Notes: generated by a model from the sequence alone, not told the origin. DNA of 57,934 nt from Clostridia bacterium (GCA_028280575.1 JANQLN010000007.1:1-57934); one strand, 5' to 3'; positions 46,485 through 56,619 are shown, numbered from the stretch's first letter. Numbers and translations: made by a program.

Positions 46485-49175
46485 TTATTTTACTTCAACA
46501 TCATCAAAGTATACCTGCCCTGTTTTACCATCAGCTGCATTATCTTCTAAATATATTGCTTTAAAATCTGTTATATTTGTTGTTGTAGCTATTAGTGTAT
46601 CATCAATATATAGTTTACAATCTGTACCTGACGTAATGTCAAATTTAAACTCATGCCATCCTGTTGTCCTGCTTACAATTGATGTTTCAAAAGTAGTCCC
46701 ACTCACCAGATAGGAATAGTATGTTGTTGATTGATAAGTAACAACACCTATCTGGGTATTTCCTGTTGAAGAAGATATTCGTGCTTTAACCTTCATGCTG
46801 TCATCAGCGGCATCGTCATAAAACCATACTGATACTATACCGTTAGTTGAACCAGCCATTTTATGCCCAATAGAATCCTGATCTTCATCCAGGCTATAAC
46901 TATATGCACCATCATGTACCTGTGCACTGCTTGTTGTTGGCGTACCGAAAACAGTTGTCCAATTCCCAAATCCGTTTTCAAAGCTGTCACTAAATATTGG
47001 AGTTGGCGTGGGAATTGGCGTGGGCGTTGGAGCTGGAGTTGGCGTGGGGGTGGGCAAAAGGCCATCATACTGGAAGTCTGTTTTCAGTCCTATTGAGTGC
47101 TGGTCAATCTGCTGGAATCCAAGTGCTAATGCTGGAGATCCAGGCTGCAAAGTATAGTCTCGGTTTACAGCATCAACAAACATTGGATTTGCCGTAATTG
47201 AGTTCTGGTCATATACATTGTTATTAAGTGTCTTCCAGTTTGTAAGAGTATCGTCACCAGGAATACCTTTCATATCATGTGAACTTGTCGTATAAAATAC
47301 ATTAAGGTCTGAATCAGAAATCAAATCGTAGCTAAATCTTGCATCACCTACAAAGTCATATAGAATAGAAGAAGACTCAGAGTAATAAATATTCTTAGAA
47401 AAGCTATTATCTTTGGTTTGCTGACCTTTAAATTCTAAAATTCTCATTCCAGTAGTATCAAAATGAACTATATTATTTGTAATTGTATTTCCGGTGCCTT
47501 TTATATTTAAATATGGATTACTAGTTTTGCTTGTTGATAAACCATATATAATATTATTTTTAACTGTTGTATAATCTGATATATCATCAAGATATAATCC
47601 TTTTTGTATTCCAAAGCTTGCTCCTGAATCATATAGTCTATTATTGTCTATAGTAGTTTGGTAAGTACCGCCAGATTTGTATACTCCTGTATCTTGCGTA
47701 TCCAGGTTACACTGGGAAACATCATTAAACTTAACTACATTGTATCTTCCCGGGTTGAAGTCGTACTTATTGCTTTCTGTCACAGTTTCACCGTCAATTT
47801 CACCAGGCATAAAACACCATTTGCTTCCCTTTACTTGAATACCATAATGGGCAGCATCTAATATTCTGTTATAGGATATTTCAGAATACCCTGTCTGATT
47901 TAACAGCACACCCGCACCATTACCAGCTATTCTTGCCATATCCTCAATATAGTTATTGGATATAGTGTGTCCTGTAGATTTATAATATTTAGTATTAGGC
48001 TTACCTTGTGCCAAAACACCATTAAAGCCTATATTGTAAAAATAGTTGCCATAAATTGTACAATTTAAAACCTTATGATCAACTTCAAACTCATCAGTTC
48101 CACCTGTCAAAACAATTCCATTAGAAGCAGAATTCAATATTTTACAATTTTCAACAGTTATGTTCTGGGCATCAGTTATACGTAAATTTCCTGTTCTTCC
48201 AGTATTAAAGTCCTCAAGTGAACAGTCCGATACCATAACTGTTAATCCTTCAAATTTTATATTCTGAACCAAATTAGTTTCTGAGCTTCCATAAACTGAG
48301 ATTGTTTTGCTTACCTTCGGGGCAATTATTTCTTGATTACTAATATCAGAATTTACAGGATAATAGTATAAATAACCTGTGCTTTTATCCAGATAATATT
48401 CTCCCGGATGGTCAATCAAATCATAGGCTCCCTGTATAAAATACCTTGAACCTGTCACAAGTTCACCCAGGTAACGCCATCTTTGATCCTGTGTAAGGGT
48501 TATTTTTCTATTCTGAGTATCTATAGATGCTACAGGTAGTATTTCATTTGCCCAGTCCCGAGCTCCCGGCCAAATATAAACTTGCAAACCACTTATATCT
48601 GACATTGCAGGTATATCACCGGCATAATAATAGAATGCTTTTTTAGGGTATATGGCATCTTTATTTTCAACTCGATTATACCCGCTATTTGGGTATCTAG
48701 CCATTGTTGATCTTTCTCCATTTTCAAAAAGCGTTTCAAAGGTCCATGCCGTACCAACATAAGTTTTATAGATATTACCTGTATCTAATGTCCAGCCTGA
48801 AAGCTTCTGTCCGCCTATTATACGAGGACTTCCAAGATCATCATAATTTTTATAAATTATACTATAGCCATTAGTACCAGAATCTGGATTGGTGAATTCT
48901 ATTGTTGAATCAGTATAATAATCTCCTGCCCTTAAATAAACAATAATGTCCCCTGTCATATTACTGTTTATTGTCCTTACAACATCACGTGCTTTTGTTA
49001 TTGTTTGAAATGGCTCTGATAAGGTTCCCGGATTTGAATCGCTCCCTGTAGGAGATACATAATAAGTCGCCTGTACTGCTGCGGATACATTTGTAGGTAT
49101 ACCTATAATAGTTATCAAAGACATTAACAGTAAACAAAAAACCAGCGTAACACTTAATAATTTTTTAGATTTCAT
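46485..49175 (-). CDS. Secreted right-handed beta-helix carbohydrate-active enzyme
   Basis: About 896 residues from ATG 49175 (GGAGGG, 8-nt spacer). A Sec signal peptide (LLSVTLVFCLLLMSL core) ends near NVSAA. Then comes the TYYVSPTGSDSNPGT start common to beta-helix enzymes, a beta-sandwich-like insertion, and many parallel beta-helix coils (about 290-690, with repeated N-x-I-x-x-N turns). The first half resembles GH141-type proteins. A Pro-Thr linker (about 715-735) leads to a C-terminal jelly roll of about 160 residues, possibly a carbohydrate-binding module. It should act outside the cell, releasing oligosaccharides for the ABC importer encoded upstream. Exact activity unknown. Confidence 0.8.
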   Translation of the reverse strand: MKSKKLLSVTLVFCLLLMSLITIIGIPTNVSAAVQATYYVSPTGSDSNPGTLSEPFQTITKARDVVRTINSNMTGDIIVYLRAGDYYTDSTIEFTNPDSGTNGYSIIYKNYDDLGSPRIIGGQKLSGWTLDTGNIYKTYVGTAWTFETLFENGERSTMARYPNSGYNRVENKDAIYPKKAFYYYAGDIPAMSDISGLQVYIWPGARDWANEILPVASIDTQNRKITLTQDQRWRYLGELVTGSRYFIQGAYDLIDHPGEYYLDKSTGYLYYYPVNSDISNQEIIAPKVSKTISVYGSSETNLVQNIKFEGLTVMVSDCSLEDFNTGRTGNLRITDAQNITVENCKILNSASNGIVLTGGTDEFEVDHKVLNCTIYGNYFYNIGFNGVLAQGKPNTKYYKSTGHTISNNYIEDMARIAGNGAGVLLNQTGYSEISYNRILDAAHYGIQVKGSKWCFMPGEIDGETVTESNKYDFNPGRYNVVKFNDVSQCNLDTQDTGVYKSGGTYQTTIDNNRLYDSGASFGIQKGLYLDDISDYTTVKNNIIYGLSTSKTSNPYLNIKGTGNTITNNIVHFDTTGMRILEFKGQQTKDNSFSKNIYYSESSSILYDFVGDARFSYDLISDSDLNVFYTTSSHDMKGIPGDDTLTNWKTLNNNVYDQNSITANPMFVDAVNRDYTLQPGSPALALGFQQIDQHSIGLKTDFQYDGLLPTPTPTPAPTPTPIPTPTPIFSDSFENGFGNWTTVFGTPTTSSAQVHDGAYSYSLDEDQDSIGHKMAGSTNGIVSVWFYDDAADDSMKVKARISSSTGNTQIGVVTYQSTTYYSYLVSGTTFETSIVSRTTGWHEFKFDITSGTDCKLYIDDTLIATTTNITDFKAIYLEDNAADGKTGQVYFDDVEVK
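46990..47055 (-). repeat. Low-complexity Pro-Thr linker repeat
   Basis: GT-rich direct repeats encode an alternating Thr-Pro linker between catalytic and C-terminal domains of the beta-helix enzyme. Such stretches vary in length by slippage and usually form extended spacers in secreted enzymes. Confidence 0.8.
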
Positions 49176-49295
49176 ACTCATTCCCTCCATTTTTTTTATT
49201 TTGCTGCTCAGACAAATCATTTAGAAACACTTTAGTATAGGTGCTGCCAAAAATCGCAAACAAGAACCTTAAACATGCTGTTGTCGTTAGATTAT

Positions 49296-49319
49296 CCGGC
49301 ACTTGCATGCAAATGCCGG
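49296..49319 (-). other. Stem-loop between the binding-protein and beta-helix genes
   Basis: CCGGCA and TGCCGG close a stem with one mismatch and an inner TTGCA/TGCAA pair; no U-run follows. In ABC sugar operons such hairpins after the binding-protein gene often stabilise its mRNA and lower downstream expression. Confidence 0.5.
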
Positions 49320-49384
49320 ACACAGCTTTTCCGCCTTGCAATGTGAAAAAATCTACTGCAATTCAACCCTCAATTTGTTACTAT

Positions 49385-51115
49385 TTATTTATATCTGGCA
49401 TCATATGCTTCCTGTATTATTTGCACATATTTTTTTAGGCCCAATGACTTGATTTCAGATATAAATTTATCCCAATCCTTGTCTATATCTTTTTCTCCCA
49501 TAATAAACTCTGCCATCTTTTGCACATAATAATCTTTTGACAATTGATAATACTCAGCAAAATCAGTTGTTTTTTCACTCGGTATTAAAACTGGCGGAAC
49601 GGTAATATCAACAGCATATGGTTTCATTATATTTACTGCTGCATCATATAGTATTTTTTCTTGAGAAAAACTATCGGAATCAGCATCATATTGTATGCTT
49701 TTTATATCATCAGTAGCATAGTTATTTGGCAAATTTCCTATATTCAGCTTTGTAGGCTCTCCGTAAGTAAAAGTCCATGCGTATTTCGCCTCTTTTCCGT
49801 AAATTGACTTTTTGTTTGGGTCGTTAATAGGATCCCACCCATTTGGGCCATATTGAAGATTCAGATATGTTTCCAAATCTTTTTCATTACCTGAAAATGG
49901 ATCTGTTAAAAATAAATCCCCTAGTCTAACTGCTGCTTCAATGTTTTCGCAGTTTGTTGTAATTGTATATCGAGTCTGCGGATACGGCTTGAAATATGGT
50001 GTTCTTCTTACCCCGTCAGAACCTTTTAAAGGTGACAATGCAACAAATTCATCCCTGGCTCCAGGTACTGCAATATTTGCAAAAGGTGAAATTGCACCAC
50101 TTTGAATTGCTCCTACACGATTACCCGTAGGATTACCTGTCAAGGTCTTGATTTGCGCAGGAGTTAAAGTAAATATTTCTTCATCAAGCAGTTTTTCCCT
50201 ATAAAGCTTTTGCAAAAATCTAACCCCTTCTTTATATCCATCTTGCAAAATAGCTGTTTTTATTGTGCCATTATCATTATATGTATAAAGTGAATTAAGA
50301 TCTGTAGCCGGAACAAAAGGATTCATCAAAAATCCGGCCAAATCAGTCTTAAACCCTACACCTGTTTTGAATGCTGCCAATGGGATTTCATCACTTTCTC
50401 CATTGCCGTTACAATCATTGCTTTTGAATGCTTTTAGCATATCATAAAATTCATCAATGGTTTCAGGTAATTTCATTCCCAGTTTATCCAACCAGGTTTT
50501 ATTAACCCACATTCTTTGAGCATATTGAACATGGGTTGAAGGGTTTATGTTTAGCAGAGAATATACTCCTCCATCATCCATTGTAATGGCTTGAATTAAT
50601 TTAGGATCATCTTTCTTGATTTTATTCAAATTAGGTGTTAGGTCTGAATATTCATTCAGGTTGACAAAAACACCCTGGCTGCCATATAAAGCTAATTGCT
50701 CATCTGATATATTATTATTAAAGGTCAAGAAAACGTCAGGTAAATTTGATTGAGATGCCAATAAAAGGTTTATTTTTTGCTGGCCGGAATTACCAGTTGC
50801 ATTATCTACTTCAATCTCAATGTTAGCTAAATCCTTGATGTAATCAAACCATTCATTTCCTTCAAGAATATATTGATCGCTAATGGTTATAAAAAATTTG
50901 AGCTTTATTGGTTCTTTTACAATTGGAAATACTCCCGGGGCATTTACATTAGGGTCTTTTTCAACTGATTTTTTCTCTGTCCCAGTCGGCTCTGTTTCCG
51001 ACTGTGAAACCCTATCTTTCTTTTCATTGCTCCGCCCTCTGCTACAGCCTGCTAATAAGGCTGTAACCATGAGCACACTAATCACTAGTGCTAACAGTTT
51101 TGTCCTTTTTTTCAT
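49385..51115 (-). CDS. ABC transporter substrate-binding lipoprotein (YtcQ type)
   Basis: 576 residues. Lipoprotein signal with lipobox LLAGC (Cys at 24-26), then a linker and the type 1 extracellular solute-binding fold, with typical RMWVNKTWLDKLG and PETIDEFYDMLKAF. Large size and neighbours place it in the LplA/YtcQ group that binds oligosaccharides such as rhamnogalacturonan pieces. ATG 51115 follows GAGGAG. It is the third gene of the lplB-lplC-SBP unit. The bound sugar cannot be named from sequence. Confidence 0.9.
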   Translation of the reverse strand: MKKRTKLLALVISVLMVTALLAGCSRGRSNEKKDRVSQSETEPTGTEKKSVEKDPNVNAPGVFPIVKEPIKLKFFITISDQYILEGNEWFDYIKDLANIEIEVDNATGNSGQQKINLLLASQSNLPDVFLTFNNNISDEQLALYGSQGVFVNLNEYSDLTPNLNKIKKDDPKLIQAITMDDGGVYSLLNINPSTHVQYAQRMWVNKTWLDKLGMKLPETIDEFYDMLKAFKSNDCNGNGESDEIPLAAFKTGVGFKTDLAGFLMNPFVPATDLNSLYTYNDNGTIKTAILQDGYKEGVRFLQKLYREKLLDEEIFTLTPAQIKTLTGNPTGNRVGAIQSGAISPFANIAVPGARDEFVALSPLKGSDGVRRTPYFKPYPQTRYTITTNCENIEAAVRLGDLFLTDPFSGNEKDLETYLNLQYGPNGWDPINDPNKKSIYGKEAKYAWTFTYGEPTKLNIGNLPNNYATDDIKSIQYDADSDSFSQEKILYDAAVNIMKPYAVDITVPPVLIPSEKTTDFAEYYQLSKDYYVQKMAEFIMGEKDIDKDWDKFISEIKSLGLKKYVQIIQEAYDARYK

Positions 51116-51166
51116 TGCAACCACTCCTCTTTTTTTGATTTTATTAAAGTAATTTTATAAAAAAGC

Positions 51167-52078
51167 CTAACCTTTAAGTGATCCAATCATTACTCCCTTT
51201 ACAAAATACTTTTGTACGAAAGGGTATAACATAAGTACGGGAAGGCTTGCTACTATGATAAGAGAAAATTTTAATAATTCTGCAAGACCCTCCCGGGCAG
51301 TGATCTCTTCCAAACTTATATTTTCCATCATAGAATAGTCCACTTGATTTAAAACAAGTATGTTTCTTAAAACTATCTGGAGAGGGAATAATTTTTTATC
51401 ATTTAAATATATTAAGGCTGCAAAAAAGTGATTCCAATGATTTACTGCGTAAAAGAGAGTAATAACAGCTATTATCGATTTTGATAATGGAAGAACTATT
51501 TTTATCAATATCCTGATATCTCCCATTCCATCTATTCTTGCAGCTTCTATCAGTTCATCCGGAATGTTTGTTTGAAAAAATGTCCTTGTAATAATCATAT
51601 TATATACATTTATTGCGGCCGTCAAAATCATTATGGCTCTGGTATTGATAAGCTGTAAATCATTCATTAACAGATAAGTAGGGATTAGTCCTCCATGAAA
51701 AAACATTGTAATTACAAATATTTTCATATAGAAGCTTCTGGCTTTAAATTCTTTTCTTGAAAGAGGATACGCCGCCGCAACAGTAAGAATGACATTTAGA
51801 ATTGTTCCAATGGACGCGTATATAGTGCTGTTTTTATAACCTGTTAAAATATCTTTATGATTAAATACTGCCTGGTATCCCTTTACGGTAAAATCCACAG
51901 GCAATAGCCAGACTCGACCTGTTGTTACTGCAAAGGGCGAACTAAATGAGGCACTCACAATATATATTAACGGGTAGATTACAGCTAAAAACGCAGCTCC
52001 TAAAATCAAAGTATTGAAGATATAGAATACAGTATCGCCTTTTTCTTTCGGACTGCTTAGTTTACCAAATTTAGACAT
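51167..52078 (-). CDS. ABC sugar transporter permease (YtcP/LplC type)
   Basis: 303 residues, six membrane segments, and the permease-ATPase contact loop EAARIDGMGDIRILIKIVLPL. Closely follows the first permease gene (25 bp). No ATPase gene lies in the window; these systems often share a general MsmX-like ATPase. ATG follows AAAGGGG. Confidence 0.92.
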   Translation of the reverse strand: MSKFGKLSSPKEKGDTVFYIFNTLILGAAFLAVIYPLIYIVSASFSSPFAVTTGRVWLLPVDFTVKGYQAVFNHKDILTGYKNSTIYASIGTILNVILTVAAAYPLSRKEFKARSFYMKIFVITMFFHGGLIPTYLLMNDLQLINTRAIMILTAAINVYNMIITRTFFQTNIPDELIEAARIDGMGDIRILIKIVLPLSKSIIAVITLFYAVNHWNHFFAALIYLNDKKLFPLQIVLRNILVLNQVDYSMMENISLEEITAREGLAELLKFSLIIVASLPVLMLYPFVQKYFVKGVMIGSLKG

Positions 52079-52103
52079 TGATTTATTCCCCTTTCAAATA
52101 TTC

Positions 52104-53081
52104 TCACCAAAGTGAATTCTCAGATACCTTTCTTGATATCCAGTTAACAACAATTATTAATACAAAATTAATTATTGAATTAAAAAGCCCAATGGCACTT
52201 GCATATGAATAATTGGGTATTGGTGAGTTCAGGCCTATCTGGTAAACATAAGTTTGTATAACGTTTGATGTTTCCATATTTGTTGCCGTTTGCATCAGGA
52301 GGGCCTTTTCAAATCCTACATTCATTACGCGGCCAAAATTCAATATTAGTAAGGTTACAATTGTTGGCATTAAGCTTGGTATTTCTATATATATCATTCT
52401 CTTAAACCTACCTGCACCATCCATTAAAGCTGCCTCATATAAGCTTGGATTTATTCCCGCTAATGACGATAAATATATAATGGTTCCCCATCCTGCATTC
52501 TGCCACACTCCGGACCATACAAACATGTGCCTGAACCAGGAAGCTTCACCCATAAACATGATTGGGTCTCCACCAAGGTATTTTATTATGATATTAACAA
52601 CACCGTATTTTGTTGAAAAAAACTGATACATTAAACCAACCATTACAACCGTAGAAATAAAATGGGGGGCATATGTAACCATTTGTACTGTTTTTTTAAA
52701 AGCTATACTTTTTGAACTATTTAGTGCCAGCGCCAGTATTATTGGAATTGGAAATCCTGCAACAAGAGCATATACGCTTACTGCCAGGGTATTTTTTAGA
52801 AGCACCCAAAAAACAGGTGAACTAAAAAACTTTTCAAAATACTTAAAACCTACCCACGGACTTCCAAGAATACCTTTAACGCCACTGAAATCCTTGAATG
52901 CTATTTGGATACCGTACATGGGGAAGTAGTGGAATATTATCATATATATTATAGGAATCAAAATAATTAAGTGAAATTGATATGACTTAATAAATTCTTT
53001 TTTCATTAAAGAAAATTTATTTTTCAAAGCGTCAGTTTTATCACTCTTAATGTCATTTTTTGCTATTACTTGGTTGTTCAC
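52104..53081 (-). CDS. ABC sugar transporter permease (LplB/YteP type)
   Basis: About 325 residues, six membrane segments, EAA-type loop EAALMDGAGRFKRMIYIEIPSL. The start is taken as GTG 53081, 7 nt behind AGGAGG; ATG 53099 contains that site in its coding frame. First gene of the importer unit, behind a good promoter and directly downstream of the Cache-AraC regulator. Confidence 0.92.
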   Translation of the reverse strand: MNNQVIAKNDIKSDKTDALKNKFSLMKKEFIKSYQFHLIILIPIIYMIIFHYFPMYGIQIAFKDFSGVKGILGSPWVGFKYFEKFFSSPVFWVLLKNTLAVSVYALVAGFPIPIILALALNSSKSIAFKKTVQMVTYAPHFISTVVMVGLMYQFFSTKYGVVNIIIKYLGGDPIMFMGEASWFRHMFVWSGVWQNAGWGTIIYLSSLAGINPSLYEAALMDGAGRFKRMIYIEIPSLMPTIVTLLILNFGRVMNVGFEKALLMQTATNMETSNVIQTYVYQIGLNSPIPNYSYASAIGLFNSIINFVLIIVVNWISRKVSENSLW

Positions 53082-53120
53082 TTTTAATCCTCCTGACATG
53101 AATCATTTCTGTACAATGAA

Positions 53121-53150
53121 ATTATAGCATCAAGATTAAGTTGGTGTAAA
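53121..53150 (-). promoter_or_regulatory. Promoter of the oligosaccharide importer operon
   Basis: TTTACA (53150-53145) and TATAAT (53126-53121) on the minus strand, 18-bp spacer, 40 bp before the GTG start. Lies in the gap after the regulator gene, so the importer can be transcribed separately. Confidence 0.6.
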
Positions 53151-53296
53151 TTTTAAATATTCCCTTTAACTCTGAATTATTCGCTTTGTATGAATGCTTA
53201 AATAACTGCGATTGTCAAAATCTTGTTAATCTAAAAATAAGGATATATTCATTGTCAAATGGAAATTTTCAAGTAAACTTTTTGCTCAATAATACT

Positions 53297-55582
53297 TTAC
53301 TGCAATTTTTCTCTGTATTCACCCGGGCTTATAGAATAGTTTCTCTTGAAAGCCTTGTAGAATGTATTCTGATTTGAATATCCAACCTTTTGTGCAATTT
53401 CCAGAATTGTCAGGTCGCTTTGCTTCATTAAATGTATAGTTTTTTCCATTCTAAGTTTTTCAATGCAGGTAGTAATGTTCTCTCCGGTCAACTCTTTAAA
53501 TACCTTGGAAAAATACTTCTCTGTGAAATTAAATTGATTAGCTAACATATTAAGGTTTATATCAATATTTAAGTAGTTTTCATTTATAAACTCCATGATT
53601 TCACTTTTAAGTTTTACATTTTTGTCAATTAAGGTATTACTGATTTCACTACAAATTACTTTAACGGCCTTCAGAGAACGGGTTATATATTCTTCAATTG
53701 TAATAGATGATTTATTAATTTTCATAATATTTTCAACAAGCTCGTTCTTTTTCTCTTCTGTTTGTACAAACTGGAATACAACTTTTAAAAGTGTAGAGTT
53801 AATCTCCATAACAAGGAATTTAAAACAGTAAAAATCTATTTTATCATTTTTGAGTTTGATTTCATCAAATATATTCTTTACTCCGTTATATTCTCCAACT
53901 TTCATTAAACAAACAATTCTAGACTCAAATTCTATAGGGTAATAATACCCGCTAACGGGTTTGACATCTTCTTCAAACCACAGAAGCTCCCTTGACGGTA
54001 TTCCGGAATCAAACAAGCTTATTGCTTGAATATAGGCTGTAGGTGTTAAAGAAAGATTATTAAAAGTCCTGCTTGCTGCAAATGTGCATAATATCTTAAA
54101 CTCACTTAAAAATCTGTTTGATATATCATTGAATAATCTCTCAATCTCTTGTTTCTTTACATTCTCATTAATGCATACTATTATACCAACCCTGTCTCTC
54201 CTTACGCCTGTTGCAAAAACCTTAAACTTGGTATTTTCATTAATGACATGCTTTAATATCACTCTGTGTTTGTTTATTTTGTCCAGATAATCTCTTTCAA
54301 AATTATCTCCAAATTCCTTAATACTTCCAATTACTACAACATACTGATCAGACTTGATTTCCTCCAAGCCAGTATAATCAATATATTCCTGTATTTCTTT
54401 ATCGTTATTAAACTCCCCAAATAGCAATTGAGAAATAAATGCGGATTTTTGCTTCTTTTTTTGCTCATCCAATTCATTTTTAAGGGTATTGTTGTTTTGT
54501 ATAAGATTATGGATAGACCCTCTAATAAAGTGTAATTCATCATCTTTATACTTTTCATCTTTCGAGCTTGGATTAAAAATACTAATGATATCCCTTATGG
54601 GTTTTGTATTTTTGTATGCAATATAGATTGTCATTGCAGTACCCGATAAAGATAATGCTACAAACAGTATTAAAAATAAAGTCTTAACACTGTTAATACT
54701 TTTCATGAGACTATTATAAGGTATCAGTGTAACATACTCCCATTGATTTATGTCAGATCCGGTTTTTAAAACAGTGTATTTCTTTTGTTCAAAACCCTTA
54801 AAATCAACTGTTTTTGTACTCTCTATTTTCTCAATGCCTATATATTCACTATTTATATTATGAGAAACAAGTATCCTGCCCTTATCATCCAATATCATGC
54901 TCATGGTTTTTTCTCCAAAAACCTCTGTTTCCAATTGTCTTAATATTTCATTTATATCAATATGAATAAGAATGCATCCACTGGGATTTGTTGATATATT
55001 CCCGGTGAGATAATATACACATATTAAGACCTCTTTTGAAGTTTTGTCTGCATTTATTACATTTGTCAAAAAATAATTTCTTGGATTATCTGAGCTGAAT
55101 ATAGTATTTTTCCATTCTTTGTATGTCATTCCTTCATATTTAACCTCTGAATCGTAAAACAATTCAGGTCTAATAGATGCTAAACCGGGTTTTACAAATA
55201 TCCCATCCTTTTTAAAATAAACAATGGTATCTAAAACTATTTTATTTGTAAAGGAATAATCGGTAATCGAATCACTCAAGTCCATTGCCCAACGGTACCT
55301 TGTAACGGTATCCTGGAGAATAACAGGTGATAATCTTAAAATACTTTTATTTTGGGATATTTGTATTGCGGAATTCTGCACTTCCATTAATTGAGAGTCA
55401 ATTGCTGTTTTTACCTGTTCAATCAGTTTTTCTCCTCTTGAAATGATTTCTCTCTCCAGATTATTATGAAGCCAATTATAAATAGCAAAGACCGACGAAA
55501 GAACTATTAATAGAATAACCAAGTATGAAATAGTAATCCTTATGAATAAGGATCTTAAATTTATCCTTTTTAGATCAATCAA
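53297..55582 (-). CDS. Membrane-bound AraC-family regulator with extracellular Cache-type sensor
   Basis: About 762 residues. N-terminal membrane segment, extracellular sensor of about 250 residues (Cache-like), second membrane segment (FLILFVALSLSGTAMTIYIA), cytoplasmic middle, and a C-terminal AraC DNA-binding domain (NMLANQFNFTEKYFSKVF and LEIAQKVGYSNQNTFYKAF). I take TTG 55582 as start, 8 nt behind GGGGGA; ATG 55612 and 55675 have no clear site. Such one-component sensors are regularly found beside LplB/YtcP/YtcQ importers and probably activate them upon sensing extracellular sugar. Confidence 0.85.
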   Translation of the reverse strand: MIDLKRINLRSLFIRITISYLVILLIVLSSVFAIYNWLHNNLEREIISRGEKLIEQVKTAIDSQLMEVQNSAIQISQNKSILRLSPVILQDTVTRYRWAMDLSDSITDYSFTNKIVLDTIVYFKKDGIFVKPGLASIRPELFYDSEVKYEGMTYKEWKNTIFSSDNPRNYFLTNVINADKTSKEVLICVYYLTGNISTNPSGCILIHIDINEILRQLETEVFGEKTMSMILDDKGRILVSHNINSEYIGIEKIESTKTVDFKGFEQKKYTVLKTGSDINQWEYVTLIPYNSLMKSINSVKTLFLILFVALSLSGTAMTIYIAYKNTKPIRDIISIFNPSSKDEKYKDDELHFIRGSIHNLIQNNNTLKNELDEQKKKQKSAFISQLLFGEFNNDKEIQEYIDYTGLEEIKSDQYVVVIGSIKEFGDNFERDYLDKINKHRVILKHVINENTKFKVFATGVRRDRVGIIVCINENVKKQEIERLFNDISNRFLSEFKILCTFAASRTFNNLSLTPTAYIQAISLFDSGIPSRELLWFEEDVKPVSGYYYPIEFESRIVCLMKVGEYNGVKNIFDEIKLKNDKIDFYCFKFLVMEINSTLLKVVFQFVQTEEKKNELVENIMKINKSSITIEEYITRSLKAVKVICSEISNTLIDKNVKLKSEIMEFINENYLNIDINLNMLANQFNFTEKYFSKVFKELTGENITTCIEKLRMEKTIHLMKQSDLTILEIAQKVGYSNQNTFYKAFKRNYSISPGEYREKLQ

Positions 55583-55888
55583 CAAAGCTTTCCCCCATAT
55601 TCTTACATCCATGTTCTTTGTACAATTGTCATTATACCATCTGAGTGAATATAGGTAAAGAGTATGCAAAGGCATTTGTTTTTTTAATTCGTAGGTTTAC
55701 AGAGTAATTTATCCCTCTATCATTTTTCTAACATTAAACGATAAAGCCATAAAATCCCATATTGTATTTACAGAAACATTCAAAGGCTCTGGCGCAAAAA
55801 AACTTCACTAAGATAATACAAAAAATGCGAAAAAATATCTGCAATTTACCATTAATTTTATTTATTACAACTAGCTATAGTTATATCT

Positions 55889-56362
55889 TTATACATACTC
55901 AACTTTCAACTCATTAAAATATGTCCTGTAAAATCCCCTGTCTCTGGTAAGTAATTTGTCAGATTGTACCAGAGCATGTCCCGCTATTAAAAAATCAGAA
56001 ATTATATGTTGCCTGCAGGTTATTATGGAATTACATTTGGAACATTTGATAGTTTCTTTTTTGCCGCATAAGCTGCACTGCAGCGACTTATCTCTCTCTT
56101 TTGTGTACTTTTTCCAAGCTTTTGCTGCTTTCCAGAGAGCACTTGTGGATGAACCAACAAGCTTTATATTTATGTCACTTAAAAAGTCACTTAATAGCTT
56201 TTCATTAGAAAATTGCGAAGCTAATTCAGCGTAAACAATTTCTGAAATAATTAAGTAATCTGTCTTCATATGTCTCTCTAATAATTCAAAGGAAAAATCT
56301 TTATAATTAGGATCAGGTAACAAAACATCCAATAAAATATTAGTATCTATAGCAATTGTCAT
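55889..56362 (-). CDS. PIN-domain (VapC-like) toxin with CxxC-CxxC insert
   Basis: 157 residues. PIN acidic residues are D6 (AIDTNIL), E46 (YAELAS), D123 (ISDFLIAGHA) and D141 (LTRDRGFY), all present, so RNase activity is plausible. Between E46 and D123 is an insert with C96-x2-C99-x7-C107-x2-C110, plus C116 and H119, which looks like a zinc ribbon or knuckle. This is unusual for VapC-type toxins. ATG overlaps the antitoxin stop by 4 bp (ATGA), a typical coupling. A role as toxin is inferred from the pair. Confidence 0.85.
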   Translation of the reverse strand: MTIAIDTNILLDVLLPDPNYKDFSFELLERHMKTDYLIISEIVYAELASQFSNEKLLSDFLSDINIKLVGSSTSALWKAAKAWKKYTKERDKSLQCSLCGKKETIKCSKCNSIITCRQHIISDFLIAGHALVQSDKLLTRDRGFYRTYFNELKVEYV

Positions 56363-56580
56363 TCCCCCCTCAACTCCTCAATAATCTTATCACTTCTGCC
56401 TTCTTTCTCAAGGATACCAATATACTTTTTTAAACATTCTGTTTCAATATGTTTATTTATAACATATCCTGCCTCCGTTTCCTTTATCTCAATATAACTG
56501 CCAGGCTCAATACCAATCTTTTTACGTAATTCTGCAGGTATAGTTACTTGACCTTTACTTGTTACCTTTGCTTTGAACAA
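56359..56580 (-). CDS. AbrB/SpoVT-family antitoxin (VapB-like)
   Basis: 73 residues with a swapped-hairpin AbrB domain: VTSKGQVTIPAELRKKIGI, then GSYIEIKE. The C-terminal region (about 45-73) is the likely toxin-binding arm. The start is TTG 56580 behind GGAGGG with a 6-nt spacer. Behind a strong promoter and an inverted repeat; antitoxins of this kind normally repress their own operon. Confidence 0.88.
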   Translation of the reverse strand: MFKAKVTSKGQVTIPAELRKKIGIEPGSYIEIKETEAGYVINKHIETECLKKYIGILEKEGRSDKIIEELRGE

Positions 56581-56591
56581 AATAAACCCTC

Positions 56592-56619
56592 CTAAGTAAG
56601 AAGTTGATTCCTTACCTAA
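56592..56619 (-). promoter_or_regulatory. Imperfect inverted repeat, candidate antitoxin operator
   Basis: Arms 56592-56600 and 56611-56619 match at 7 of 9 positions, 10-bp spacer, between the -10 box and the ribosome binding site. Likely site of autoregulation by the AbrB-like antitoxin. Confidence 0.5.

Noticed and set aside
46990..47055. Tandem repeats as CRISPR or VNTR locus
   Set aside because: They encode an in-frame Pro-Thr linker of the secreted enzyme and have no spacer pattern.
55676..55888. Promoter or small gene between regulator and toxin
   Set aside because: No ORF with a ribosome binding site and no convincing -35/-10 pair.
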